Shown piece by piece: positions 9,116-17,070 of a stretch of 64,000 nt of DNA. The translations under genes were made by a program, and so were the position numbers. Below the pieces are notes generated by a model that saw only the letters and a list, made by a program, of their open reading frames with translations, searched no databases and had not been told where the DNA came from. The stretch's first letter is position 1, and each line of letters starts with the position of its first letter. Origin of the DNA: Aquimarina sediminis (GTDB lineage Bacteria; Bacteroidota; Bacteroidia; Flavobacteriales; Flavobacteriaceae); NCBI RefSeq assembly GCF_002895435.1, contig NZ_POYJ01000002.1, positions 496,001-560,000 on the forward strand, written 5' to 3'.

Positions 9116-11509
9116 ATGAAAAGACACACCTGGTTTTTGGTGTTTCTTCTCGGGATTAGCTTCTTATCCGCCCAAGAATGTGATAATACACTTTCTGGCA
9201 GAATCATAGATTTTCATGATGGAGTACCCTTAGAAGGCGCTAGAATAACATTTAACAATCGTACTATTGTGGCAGATGCTACAGGAACATATCATATCAA
9301 CGGTTTATGCCCAACGACGTACGCCTTTACTATATCTCATGAAAAATGTAATTCTAAAGTAGTAACACTGGATATGGCAAAGGTTTCTTCTAAAGATTTC
9401 TATCTAGAGCATCATCTTAATGAATTAGAAGAGGTAAAAGTTAATGGAGCAAATAAAACCAAGACAACTTCTGCGCAAGAAGAAACTATAGGCTCTGATA
9501 TTCTTGAGAAATATAGTAGTGCTTCTTTGGGTGATGCACTTAAAAATATTACAGGAGTTTCTTCTCTAAATACTGGGTCTACAATAGTAAAGCCTATAAT
9601 TCAAGGGCTTAGCGGGAGCAGGGTATTAATTATGAATAATGGTGTCCGAATGCAAGATATGGAGTGGGGAGATGAGCATGCACCAAATATAGATATAAAT
9701 ACAGCCGGAAACGTTACGGTAGTAAAGGGAGCATCCGCATTAAAGTATGGTGGAGATGCAATAGGAGGAGTAGTTATTATGGAGCCGAATAAAGTACCTG
9801 CCAAAGATACATTATATGGAAAAACAGTTGTCTCAGGAGCTGTAAATGGTCGTGGAGGCTCAGTCTCTTCAGAACTTATAAAAGGATATGAAAACGGGTG
9901 GTTTCTTAAAGCCCAAGGAACAATAAAACGTTTTGGCGATGTAGAAGCACCAGATTATGTTCTCTCCAATACAGGGGTATTTGAAAAAGGAGCGTCCTTG
10001 TCTTTTGGTGTAAATAAATTTACTCATGGATGGGATGCGTACTATTCCTTTTTTAATAATGAAATTGGAGTACTGGCAACATCTCACATAGGTAATGTAG
10101 ATGATCTTATTAGTGCTATTAATAGCCAGCAACCAGCGATTATTAGAGATTTTACCTATAAAATTAATAACCCTAGACAAGAAGTAACACATCATTTAGG
10201 ACGATTACGATACTTTAAACGTTTTGAAGAACTTGGAAAATGGAATACGCAATATGATTTTCAATATAATCAACGATTTGAATATGATATTCGAAGAACA
10301 GAAGAACGTAGTAAAATACCAAGTATTGACCTTGAGCTAAAAACACATACATTAACTTCAGATTTTACCTTTGATTCTAATTCAGAGTTTTTGTGGAATA
10401 TAGGAGGAGTGGTTAGATATCAGAATAATTTTGCTGATCCAAGTACAGGAGTACGAAGATTGATCCCTGATTATGATAAGTACGATGCAGGTGTATTTAT
10501 TACAGGCGAATATGATTTAACGAATAATATCATATTGGATGGAGGGGTGCGATACGATTACAATCGTATGGATGCTCAAAAATTTTATTCAAAATCCCGA
10601 TGGACTGAAAGAGGATATAATGTAGATTTTTCAGATTTTATTACAGGAGATTTTAATTCAGAATGGCTTACTAATCCAGTTTTTGATTATCATAGTATCT
10701 CAGGTACTATTGGAGCACAATATACCTATAAGGAAGATTATGAGTTTCGATTTAACTATGCCATGGCGCAACGTGCACCAAACCCATCAGAGCTATTTAG
10801 TGATGGTTTGCATCATTCTGCTGCCAGAATTGAGCTGGGAGATTTAAGAATTGATCAAGAGACTTCGCATAAAGTATCAATAAACTTGCAGAAAAACACA
10901 GATAAATGGGGTTGGGAAATTGCACCCTACGCCAATTTTATAAATGATTATATCCTACTCGAACCAGTAGATGTTCAGCTTTCGATACGTGGGGCGTTTC
11001 CTGTTTGGGATTATCGACAAACCGATGTTAGATTACTAGGAGTAGATGCAAAAGTTTATGCCAATTGGCATCAGGATTGGAGAACAGATCATAATTTCTC
11101 TCTAGTAAAGGGAAAAGAAAATAAAAGCGATACTCCATTAATTAATATACCAGCACCTAACTTTAATAATAGTGTTACCTATAAAAAGGAGGATTGGTTT
11201 GGATTAAACATTTCTGTTGAAAGTCAGTACTTTTTTGAACAAAATGAATATCCACCTAATTTAACAGTATTCTCTCCTCAACAACAAGAAAATGTATTGT
11301 TAGAGATTAATACACCACCGGCAGCGTATCATTTGCTGAATACAGATACAAGTATGGAGTTTTCTCTGGGAGAAAAAAATAAACTGAAAGTAGGATTAAC
11401 AATAAATAATATATTAAATAAAAGTTACAGAAATTACCTAAACCGTCAGCGATATTTTGCAGATGATCTGGGTAGAAATTTTTTGTTAAGACTATCAATT
11501 AACTATTAA
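9116..11509 (+). CDS. TonB-dependent outer-membrane receptor, probable metal uptake
   Basis: Outer-membrane active transporter. The order is: signal peptide to about residue 20 (SFLSAQ); a carboxypeptidase-like regulatory domain (about 25-115, LSGRIIDFHDGVPLEGA); a TonB plug (about 130-230, including GLSGSRVLIMNNG and VTVVKGASALKYGGDAIGGV); and a barrel ending in an aromatic-rich strand (LLRLSINY). The plug segment EWGDEHAPNID resembles that seen in zinc-type receptors. The flanking small CxxC protein and downstream lipoprotein favour a metal substrate, but no substrate is proven by sequence. It is not SusC-type: it is shorter and has no SusD partner. Confidence 0.88.
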   Translation: MKRHTWFLVFLLGISFLSAQECDNTLSGRIIDFHDGVPLEGARITFNNRTIVADATGTYHINGLCPTTYAFTISHEKCNSKVVTLDMAKVSSKDFYLEHHLNELEEVKVNGANKTKTTSAQEETIGSDILEKYSSASLGDALKNITGVSSLNTGSTIVKPIIQGLSGSRVLIMNNGVRMQDMEWGDEHAPNIDINTAGNVTVVKGASALKYGGDAIGGVVIMEPNKVPAKDTLYGKTVVSGAVNGRGGSVSSELIKGYENGWFLKAQGTIKRFGDVEAPDYVLSNTGVFEKGASLSFGVNKFTHGWDAYYSFFNNEIGVLATSHIGNVDDLISAINSQQPAIIRDFTYKINNPRQEVTHHLGRLRYFKRFEELGKWNTQYDFQYNQRFEYDIRRTEERSKIPSIDLELKTHTLTSDFTFDSNSEFLWNIGGVVRYQNNFADPSTGVRRLIPDYDKYDAGVFITGEYDLTNNIILDGGVRYDYNRMDAQKFYSKSRWTERGYNVDFSDFITGDFNSEWLTNPVFDYHSISGTIGAQYTYKEDYEFRFNYAMAQRAPNPSELFSDGLHHSAARIELGDLRIDQETSHKVSINLQKNTDKWGWEIAPYANFINDYILLEPVDVQLSIRGAFPVWDYRQTDVRLLGVDAKVYANWHQDWRTDHNFSLVKGKENKSDTPLINIPAPNFNNSVTYKKEDWFGLNISVESQYFFEQNEYPPNLTVFSPQQQENVLLEINTPPAAYHLLNTDTSMEFSLGEKNKLKVGLTINNILNKSYRNYLNRQRYFADDLGRNFLLRLSINY

Positions 11510-11526
11510 ATTAAATTATAGAAGCA

Positions 11527-12129
11527 ATGAACACAATCAAAATTTTATCAACGTTTGCAATCGGAGCAATTTTATTTACATCTTGTTCTAGTGATGATGA
11601 TGCCCCTGTACAAGTTAACGAAGAAGAGCTAATAACAAAAATGACAGTATCTCTAGTAGGAGGAGGAGAAACAGTAACTCTAATTGTTACTGATGAAGAT
11701 GGCGCAGATGGACCAGTTTCTCCAGAGGTTACTGTTTCAGGAAGTTTAAAAGAAAATACAACGTATAATGGGTCAGTAGTATTACTTAATGAATCTGAAA
11801 GTCCTGCAGAACTTATTAATGAAGAGATCGAAGCTGAAGCTGATGCGCATCAGTTCTTCTATGAAGCTAGCTCTGCATTAAACATAACAACGGCATACAC
11901 GGATAAGGAGTCTGATTATAAAAAAGAAGATGGAACATCTTTTACTTCTACAAATCCAGTGGGACTGACATTTACAGTAGCGACAACCAGTGCAGGTACT
12001 GGCACTTTGACTGTGACTTTAAGACATGAACCTAATAAAAGTGCAAGTGGAGTGGCTAATGGAGATATTGCCAACGCAGGAGGAGAAACAGATATTACCC
12101 AAACTTTTGATATTACCGTAACACAATAA
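11527..12129 (+). CDS. Lipoprotein that follows TonB receptors in Bacteroidota
   Basis: Surface or periplasmic lipoprotein of unknown biochemical role. The signal ends in a lipobox (LFTSC, Cys at residue 20) followed by SSDDD, an acidic stretch that acts as a surface-export signal in Bacteroidota lipoproteins. The mature part is a beta-rich domain with the conserved run LRHEPNKSASGVANGDI and a GGETDI motif near the C-terminus, which I recognise as typical of a lipoprotein encoded next to metal-type TonB receptors. It begins 17 bases after the receptor stop, so the two form one operon. A hairpin terminator follows. Confidence 0.82.
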   Translation: MNTIKILSTFAIGAILFTSCSSDDDAPVQVNEEELITKMTVSLVGGGETVTLIVTDEDGADGPVSPEVTVSGSLKENTTYNGSVVLLNESESPAELINEEIEAEADAHQFFYEASSALNITTAYTDKESDYKKEDGTSFTSTNPVGLTFTVATTSAGTGTLTVTLRHEPNKSASGVANGDIANAGGETDITQTFDITVTQ

Positions 12130-12226
12130 TTGAAGCGTACTTGTTTATGTAAGTTGAGTTTGTGTAAAATTTGCATAACTAGTTTCAATTTTAACCCTCA
12201 GGAGTAGTTACCTGAGGGTTTTTAAT
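12128..12226 (+). repeat. Structured 3' element, copy 1
   Basis: It begins at the lipoprotein stop codon. AATTGAAGC (12128-12136) can pair with the end of AGTTTCAATT (12181-12190), enclosing the sequence AAGTTGAGTTTGTGT, and is followed by a terminator hairpin with loop AGTAGTTA. The same arrangement recurs about 400 bases downstream. Confidence 0.7.
12191..12226 (+). terminator. Terminator after the TonB-receptor operon
   Basis: A 10-base-pair perfect stem AACCCTCAGG/CCTGAGGGTT (12193-12202 with 12211-12220), loop AGTAGTTA, followed by Ts. Confidence 0.88.
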
Positions 12227-12529
12227 TTTATATTATTTTAAAAAATAAATAGTGATAGAGCTAACATTGGTACAAGTTTTGATGTATTAAAAAACAATAT
12301 ACATGGGGGTAAGGTCATTTTTTAATAAAAGGGAATAGGGATATAGTAATAAAAATATTAAAAAGACCGTCTAAATCGTTAAAAATATTGACTTTCAGTG
12401 GATTAATGATAATAATTTTATGAAGATATTATAGCATCGTTAAATGTTAATTATCATCAAAAAATAGTTAAAAGATTTGGAATATTCCTCTTATATTAGA
12501 TCTATAAAATATAACCGCTTAAACAATAA

Positions 12530-12629
12530 AATTGAAACTATCATAATTAGTATAAGTTGAGTTTGTGTTAAATACAATTAAGTTTCAATTCAGACCCCCA
12601 GGAGTAGTTACCCGGGGGTCGTTTTTTTT
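12530..12629 (+). repeat. Structured 3' element, copy 2
   Basis: AATTGAAACT (12530-12539) is an exact inverted match of AGTTTCAATT (12581-12590). Between them is AAGTTGAGTTTGTGT, identical to copy 1, and after them a terminator hairpin with the identical AGTAGTTA loop. No gene precedes this copy. Confidence 0.7.
12592..12629 (+). terminator. Orphan terminator hairpin
   Basis: GACCCCCAGG (12593-12602) pairs with CCCGGGGGTC (12611-12620) with a single A/C mismatch, loop AGTAGTTA, followed by a T run. It follows no recognisable gene. Confidence 0.8.
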
Positions 12630-12970
12630 AAATATTGAGATTTGAGCTCAATTTTAGATGGTACTCTCCCACTTTTGTAACAATTGTAATCATTTTTATA
12701 GCAATTAATTCATTAATATATTTTTCTAAACTCTCAACGTAGCATATATAAATCATTTTAAAATCCAAAAAACCAAAAGAGGCTTAAAAATCTGATTTTG
12801 TGCATGTTGTAGACAACGAAATTCGTAGAAATACCAAAATAAGCTTTACATTGCTAATTATCGAATTAGAACAAAATTGGATAACTCAAAAGATAATAAA
12901 TGTTTCCTCTCATGCAACCATTTGGTTTTGGGATTGTCAATAGTAAAGAACAATAAATAAAAGATAAAAA

Positions 12971-13447
12971 ATGAAAAAAGTAATTCTGTTTACAGTATTT
13001 GTAATAACATCGTTTTTGATGGGTGCACAAGGTGCCTCAGAAAGCTCATCTCCGAAATATGAAGTAAAAGTTATTACTAGTGTAGAATCTATAGTTCCTA
13101 GTGGTTTGGGACGTTCGAGAATTATTTCTGCAAACGCAGAAAGAGACTATAAAGAGTTTACATCTGCACAGACAAAAGAAGATAATACACGTAATAAGTC
13201 TAAGAGAAAAGAAATTCGAGTTAAGGATTTCGAAGAAACGAAACTCCTGAATTTTTATAATATGGTAGGTATTCGTTTTCAGAATATAGCAGCAAATGAT
13301 GCGGTAATCTCGTCAAAGATTACATCAATGTTGGCAGAAGGATGGGATCTGGTTTTTGTTACTAGTGCTGTAGAAAGTGATGCTGGAGAGCAAGATGGGA
13401 AAGGAATATTTATCACACGTTTTATCTTTAAGCGAGTGATACAATAG
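12971..13447 (+). CDS. Small secreted protein, C-terminal half resembling DUF4177
   Basis: Function unknown. A signal peptide is clear (MKKVILFTVFVITSFLMGAQ). The mature protein opens with a YEVKVIT strand, has a charged linker (about residues 55-85, rich in K, R, E), and ends with a segment MLAEGWDLVFV followed by FIFKR. That pattern resembles the DUF4177 family, in which a strand, helix and EGWELV motif precede a final Lys/Arg strand. The next gene starts within or just after the stop codon, and all three genes to 15362 run in one direction with almost no spacing, so they form one operon. Confidence 0.72.
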   Translation: MKKVILFTVFVITSFLMGAQGASESSSPKYEVKVITSVESIVPSGLGRSRIISANAERDYKEFTSAQTKEDNTRNKSKRKEIRVKDFEETKLLNFYNMVGIRFQNIAANDAVISSKITSMLAEGWDLVFVTSAVESDAGEQDGKGIFITRFIFKRVIQ

Positions 13448-13452
13448 TGAGA

Positions 13453-14250
13453 ATGCTCTATAAGGGAAAAAAGAATAAAAGAATCTATCATGTCTTGCTC
13501 TTTTGCTCAATAAGTTTACTACAACTACATGCGCAAAATACCAATTCTTTTTATGTAGATATGGGAGGTAGCTTTTCGACTTTTCAGGATGTAAAATACT
13601 CTAATGTGAGGTATAATGGATTTGGAGGAGAATTTGGGATGGGATACCAAAAAGAGAATCAAAAAGCGATATGGGGAGTTAATTTTAACGCTATGTTTAC
13701 TTCGGAAAAGGCTGATAAACATAATGTTGGAACAGCTAGAACTAATAATTTGACAGTAGGGGCAAAATATCTGTATAATGTAAAGAGAAATTTATTTGTA
13801 GGAGCAACTTGGGATATACTCGATTTATATAAAAAAGATTTTGATGGTCTGCAGAATAATAGTGGATATGATATTATAGGAAGCACTTTATGGGCTTCGG
13901 GAGTTTACGACTATAAAAAATTCAGGTTTGGACTAGATGTAGGATTGGCTTCTTATTTCAGAGAAAGTAGAGGGTTCGCTTTTTCAGTACCTCAAAATGT
14001 AATGGAAAGTGGAGATTTTGACTATCAGAACGGCAAATTTGATGACCATTTTGCTTTTAAGTACTACGAGCTAAGAACAATGCCCAGACATTTTCAAGTA
14101 AGAACAACTATTCGATATCAACTGTCAAATAAATTTTCTATAGCTTATAAATGGCATCTAAGGAAGTTCTCTGAAGTAAAAAAATACCCAGTAACTTATG
14201 GTGCACATTCCATATCTATACGATATAATGTTTTTAATCGTATTAAATAA
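13453..14250 (+). CDS. Predicted outer-membrane beta-barrel protein
   Basis: No family recognised. A signal peptide is visible (hydrophobic core LLFCSISLLQLHAQ). The rest alternates hydrophobic and polar residues with many aromatics and Gly, as in small porin-like barrels, and ends with strands such as HSISIRYNVF. A GTG at 13447 overlaps the previous stop, but ATG at 13453 is two codons later and equally compatible; I chose the ATG. It lies between a secreted small protein and an S41 protease, which suggests an envelope function shared by the three. Confidence 0.7.
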   Translation: MLYKGKKNKRIYHVLLFCSISLLQLHAQNTNSFYVDMGGSFSTFQDVKYSNVRYNGFGGEFGMGYQKENQKAIWGVNFNAMFTSEKADKHNVGTARTNNLTVGAKYLYNVKRNLFVGATWDILDLYKKDFDGLQNNSGYDIIGSTLWASGVYDYKKFRFGLDVGLASYFRESRGFAFSVPQNVMESGDFDYQNGKFDDHFAFKYYELRTMPRHFQVRTTIRYQLSNKFSIAYKWHLRKFSEVKKYPVTYGAHSISIRYNVFNRIK

Positions 14251-14288
14251 GGATGAAGTATTTAGTAAACCTTTTTTATAAATACATT

Positions 14289-15362
14289 ATGATGAGATAT
14301 CTAAAAACAAGTTTGTTTATACTTTTAGTCGGGTTCAGTTCTTGTGAAAAGGTTTTGATGGAACCTAATCCAGAAACTAATGCACTTGCCATATTTGATG
14401 AGTATACAACTCTGGTAGAAGAGAAATATGCTATGCTGGATTTTAAAAATGTGGATATAGAGACGTTGAAAAGTAGCCTAAGAACTAGAATCAATAATTC
14501 TACAAGCAATAAAGAACTTTTTGAAATAGTAGGAGAGGTTACCAAAAGTTTACGAGATGGTCATTCGAGTCTTATCGAAGATCAGGGTAATCCAAATAGC
14601 TTATTTGTGACTTTTGATCTGCAAGAAGGATATCCATTGGGGATTGACGAGTCTACTTTAGAGACTAGTTATGGTGTATATAGAACATATACGGATTATG
14701 CTACTGTATTTAACACAGAAATAAAACAATTAAAAGGAGAAGGAGTAATTAACAAAGCCATATGGGGTACCCTACCACAAGACAGAAAAGTTGGATATAT
14801 TAGGATTCCTTCGTGGAGTGTTGAGATTTCGGATAAGGAAATTGAACAAATATTCACTGATATAAAAAATACAAAAGGTCTTATTTTTGATCTTCGTGGC
14901 AATGGTGGCGGAGACCCGGCTTTAGCGACCAAATTTGCTTCCTATTTTATAGATAAACCGATTTATAATGGCTATGAACGTTTTAAAGTCGGTCCTGGTA
15001 CAAATGATTTTGCTAAGAGTCATATTACATTGCAACCGTCCAATAGTATCAATGAGTATATAAAACCTGTTATGGTACTAACAGACAGAAATGTGTATAG
15101 CGCTTCTACAACTTTTTTATATTCAATAGATCCAGTAGAAAGAATAAAAACGATTGGGCAAAAAACAGGAGGAGGTAGCGGGTCTGTAATTGATGGCTAT
15201 TTAGCAAATGGATGGTATTGGAGCTTGTCTACGAGTGAATTTATTGATACCAAAGAAAGACATCTTGATGATGGTGTCGAACCAGATATTCCGGTAATAC
15301 TTGATTTAGAGGATGTAACAAAAGATGAAGTAATAGAAAGAGCAATCTTAGAATTACAATAG
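14289..15362 (+). CDS. S41 family peptidase lipoprotein
   Basis: Periplasmic-side serine protease of the C-terminal-processing (tail-specific) group, anchored as a lipoprotein (lipobox LLVGFSSC). Seen in order: a helical N-terminal domain, the DGHSS segment, the conserved LIFDLRGNGGGDPALA motif, the nucleophile region VYSASTTF, and QKTGGGSG. No separate PDZ domain is obvious, as in the smaller secreted Bacteroidota members. An in-frame ATG at 14253 lies two bases after the upstream stop, but it would put a second hydrophobic stretch before the signal. ATG 14289 gives a 19-residue lipoprotein signal and is preferred. It is the last gene of the operon that starts at 12971. Confidence 0.85.
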   Translation: MMRYLKTSLFILLVGFSSCEKVLMEPNPETNALAIFDEYTTLVEEKYAMLDFKNVDIETLKSSLRTRINNSTSNKELFEIVGEVTKSLRDGHSSLIEDQGNPNSLFVTFDLQEGYPLGIDESTLETSYGVYRTYTDYATVFNTEIKQLKGEGVINKAIWGTLPQDRKVGYIRIPSWSVEISDKEIEQIFTDIKNTKGLIFDLRGNGGGDPALATKFASYFIDKPIYNGYERFKVGPGTNDFAKSHITLQPSNSINEYIKPVMVLTDRNVYSASTTFLYSIDPVERIKTIGQKTGGGSGSVIDGYLANGWYWSLSTSEFIDTKERHLDDGVEPDIPVILDLEDVTKDEVIERAILELQ

Positions 15363-15414
15363 AATAAAAGAATTGTTGGGGAGTTTCCAAAATCCAAAGT
15401 TGGTGATTTGGTGA

Positions 15415-15450
15415 CAAAAAAGCTTGTAGATTCCTACAAGCTTTTTATTT
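15415..15450. terminator. Bidirectional terminator between convergent genes
   Basis: The hairpin AGCTTGTAG (15421-15429) / CTACAAGCT (15434-15442) has A runs before it and T runs after it, so it can serve both the S41 peptidase operon (+) and the galT operon (-). Confidence 0.85.
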
Positions 15451-15458
15451 TTTTGTCC

Positions 15459-15501
15459 CGTCCTGAAATAAGTCGATTTTTTGTCAACCTATTTTAGGAC
15501 G
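15459..15501. repeat. 43-base imperfect palindrome resembling abutted insertion-sequence ends
   Basis: The arms 15459-15476 and 15484-15501 are inverted copies, 15 of 18 bases matching (CGTCCTGAAATAAGTCGA against CGTCCTAAAATAGGTTGA), separated by seven bases. No transposase is nearby. It could be a solo remnant of an IS or a miniature element. It is a poor terminator because no T run follows. Confidence 0.5.
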
Positions 15502-15606
15502 ACTCATGGAGATTGTACAGAATAGGTATTTCCAGAGCAGACAAAATTTTTAGGAATACAAAATAAACAGGTGCTAAAACAGTTTTAAGACAGCGAGACT
15601 ACCATA

Positions 15607-16632
15607 TTAAGATATCAAACTATGTAGAGTTCTAGCGGCGCTTTCTGCGGTTATATCACGTTGAGGAGAGCCAAACATTTCATATCCAACCATGAATTTT
15701 TTTACTGTAGCGCTTCGCAATAAAGGAGGATAAAAACTCATATGCCAATGCCAATGATAATAAGGTTCTCCATTAGTAGGAGCTTGATGTATGCCACTAG
15801 AATATGGAAAAGAACAATCAAATAATTTGTCATATGCTTTTGTTAATACAGAAATAGCCTCTGCATATGCGATTCTCTCGTCTGGATTCATTTCCATAAT
15901 TGATGCTTGTTTTTTTATAGGGAGAATCATAGTTTCAAATGGCCATACTGCCCAAAAAGGAACTAGTATAATAAAATGTTTATTCTGAAATATGATACGC
16001 TCTTTTTTTTCTAATTCCTGAGTTATATAATCTTCTAACAGGGATTTTTTATGTTCAGAAAAGTATATTCGTTGATGGTTATCTTTTTTTATGATTTCAT
16101 TTGGCAAACTCAATTGACTCCAGATTTGTCCATGAGGATGAGGGTTGCTACAGCCCATAACTGCACCTTTATTTTCAAAAATCTGTATATAATTAATATT
16201 GTCATGCGCTCCAAGGTTCTCATATTCTACCTGCCATTTTTTTATCACTTTTTCAATAGATTTTATGGACATTTGTGACAAGCTTTTTGAGTGATCAGGA
16301 CTAAAGCATATTACTTTGCAGATTCCTGTTTCACTTTTGGCTTTAAACAAACCTTCATCAATAGAAAAAGAAGGCGATTCGTTTTGTAAAGCTGCAAAAT
16401 CATTTTCAAAAACGAAAACATCTTTATATTCAGGATTTTTCTTTCCTCCGGCTCTGGTATTTCCTGAACACAAATAGCAGTTTTTATCATAAGTAGGTAA
16501 AGATTGCTTACTAATTTCTTCTTCCTGTCCTTGCCATGGTCTTTTTGCTCTATGGGGAGATACTAATACCCATTCTCCTGTAAGTGGATTGTATCGCTTG
16601 TGAGAATAATCTTGTAAATTGATGTCTAGCAT
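15607..16632 (-). CDS. galT: Galactose-1-phosphate uridylyltransferase
   Basis: Second Leloir enzyme: exchanges UDP between UDP-glucose and galactose-1-phosphate. The HIT-like active site CSNPHPHGQIW, with the nucleophilic His, is present near the middle. The zinc-site Cys pair CYLCSGN is at about residue 52 and the C-terminal HWHWHMSFYPP His cluster is intact. At 341 residues it is full length. Its ATG overlaps the stop of the upstream NTF2-like gene (ATGCTAG), so translation is coupled. It is the last gene of the minus-strand arm of the PUL. No galE is in the window, so the UDP-sugar epimerase must come from elsewhere. Confidence 0.95.
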   Translation of the reverse strand: MLDINLQDYSHKRYNPLTGEWVLVSPHRAKRPWQGQEEEISKQSLPTYDKNCYLCSGNTRAGGKKNPEYKDVFVFENDFAALQNESPSFSIDEGLFKAKSETGICKVICFSPDHSKSLSQMSIKSIEKVIKKWQVEYENLGAHDNINYIQIFENKGAVMGCSNPHPHGQIWSQLSLPNEIIKKDNHQRIYFSEHKKSLLEDYITQELEKKERIIFQNKHFIILVPFWAVWPFETMILPIKKQASIMEMNPDERIAYAEAISVLTKAYDKLFDCSFPYSSGIHQAPTNGEPYYHWHWHMSFYPPLLRSATVKKFMVGYEMFGSPQRDITAESAARTLHSLIS

Positions 16633-17069
16633 GATGTATCTGCTATAATTTTCCAGTTACCATTTATTTTTTTGAAAATAATCATAAATACCCCATTTGC
16701 ATTACCTGCGCTACGTTTTAAGTGATATTCTCCCATTACAAAATAGGACTCATTATCAATTCTTGAAATGTCGTTAATAACAAAGGATAATTTTCCTGTG
16801 TGCGCTTTAGTAGGATATCTTTTCTTATAGTTTGTCAGTGTATTATTCCATCCGTAGGTCAATCCTTTGCTCCCATAAAATTTTAAAGAATCTGATTTCC
16901 AATACCCTTCCATAAAACCTTCTAAATCATGATTAGACCAAGATTGTTCTTGTGCTTTAAGAATGGATATAATTTGCTGCTTATCAGATTTTTCATCTGA
17001 GTTTACTTTTTGATTGCAGCTAGTTAAGCCTATAACGAGCCATAGGATAAACAAATATTTCATTATCAT
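16626..17069 (-). CDS. SnoaL/DUF4440-like lipoprotein
   Basis: A small secreted lipoprotein with an NTF2-like fold, function unknown. The lipobox is VIGLTSC. The mature part has the typical DUF4440 order: an ILKAQEQSWSNHDLEGFM helix, then curved strands (GYWKSDSLKFYG) and a C-terminal WKIIAD strand. The start used is ATG one base after the galK stop; an ATG two codons later is equally possible, and a longer frame starting inside galK has no signal-peptide logic. It is wedged between galK and galT by overlaps, an unusual place for an exported protein. Confidence 0.75.
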   Translation of the reverse strand: MIMKYLFILWLVIGLTSCNQKVNSDEKSDKQQIISILKAQEQSWSNHDLEGFMEGYWKSDSLKFYGSKGLTYGWNNTLTNYKKRYPTKAHTGKLSFVINDISRIDNESYFVMGEYHLKRSAGNANGVFMIIFKKINGNWKIIADTSC

Positions 17070-17070
17070 A

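Larger units (their letters stand above)
12227..12970. other. Long intergenic region, possible gene relic plus nothing else recognised
   Basis: No credible coding frame is seen on either strand. Apart from the second copy of the structured element (12530-12629), the sequence is AT-rich and featureless to my eye. The bases just before that second copy, around 12510-12530, align loosely with the last codons of the upstream lipoprotein gene, which suggests a decayed duplicate. Confidence 0.4.
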
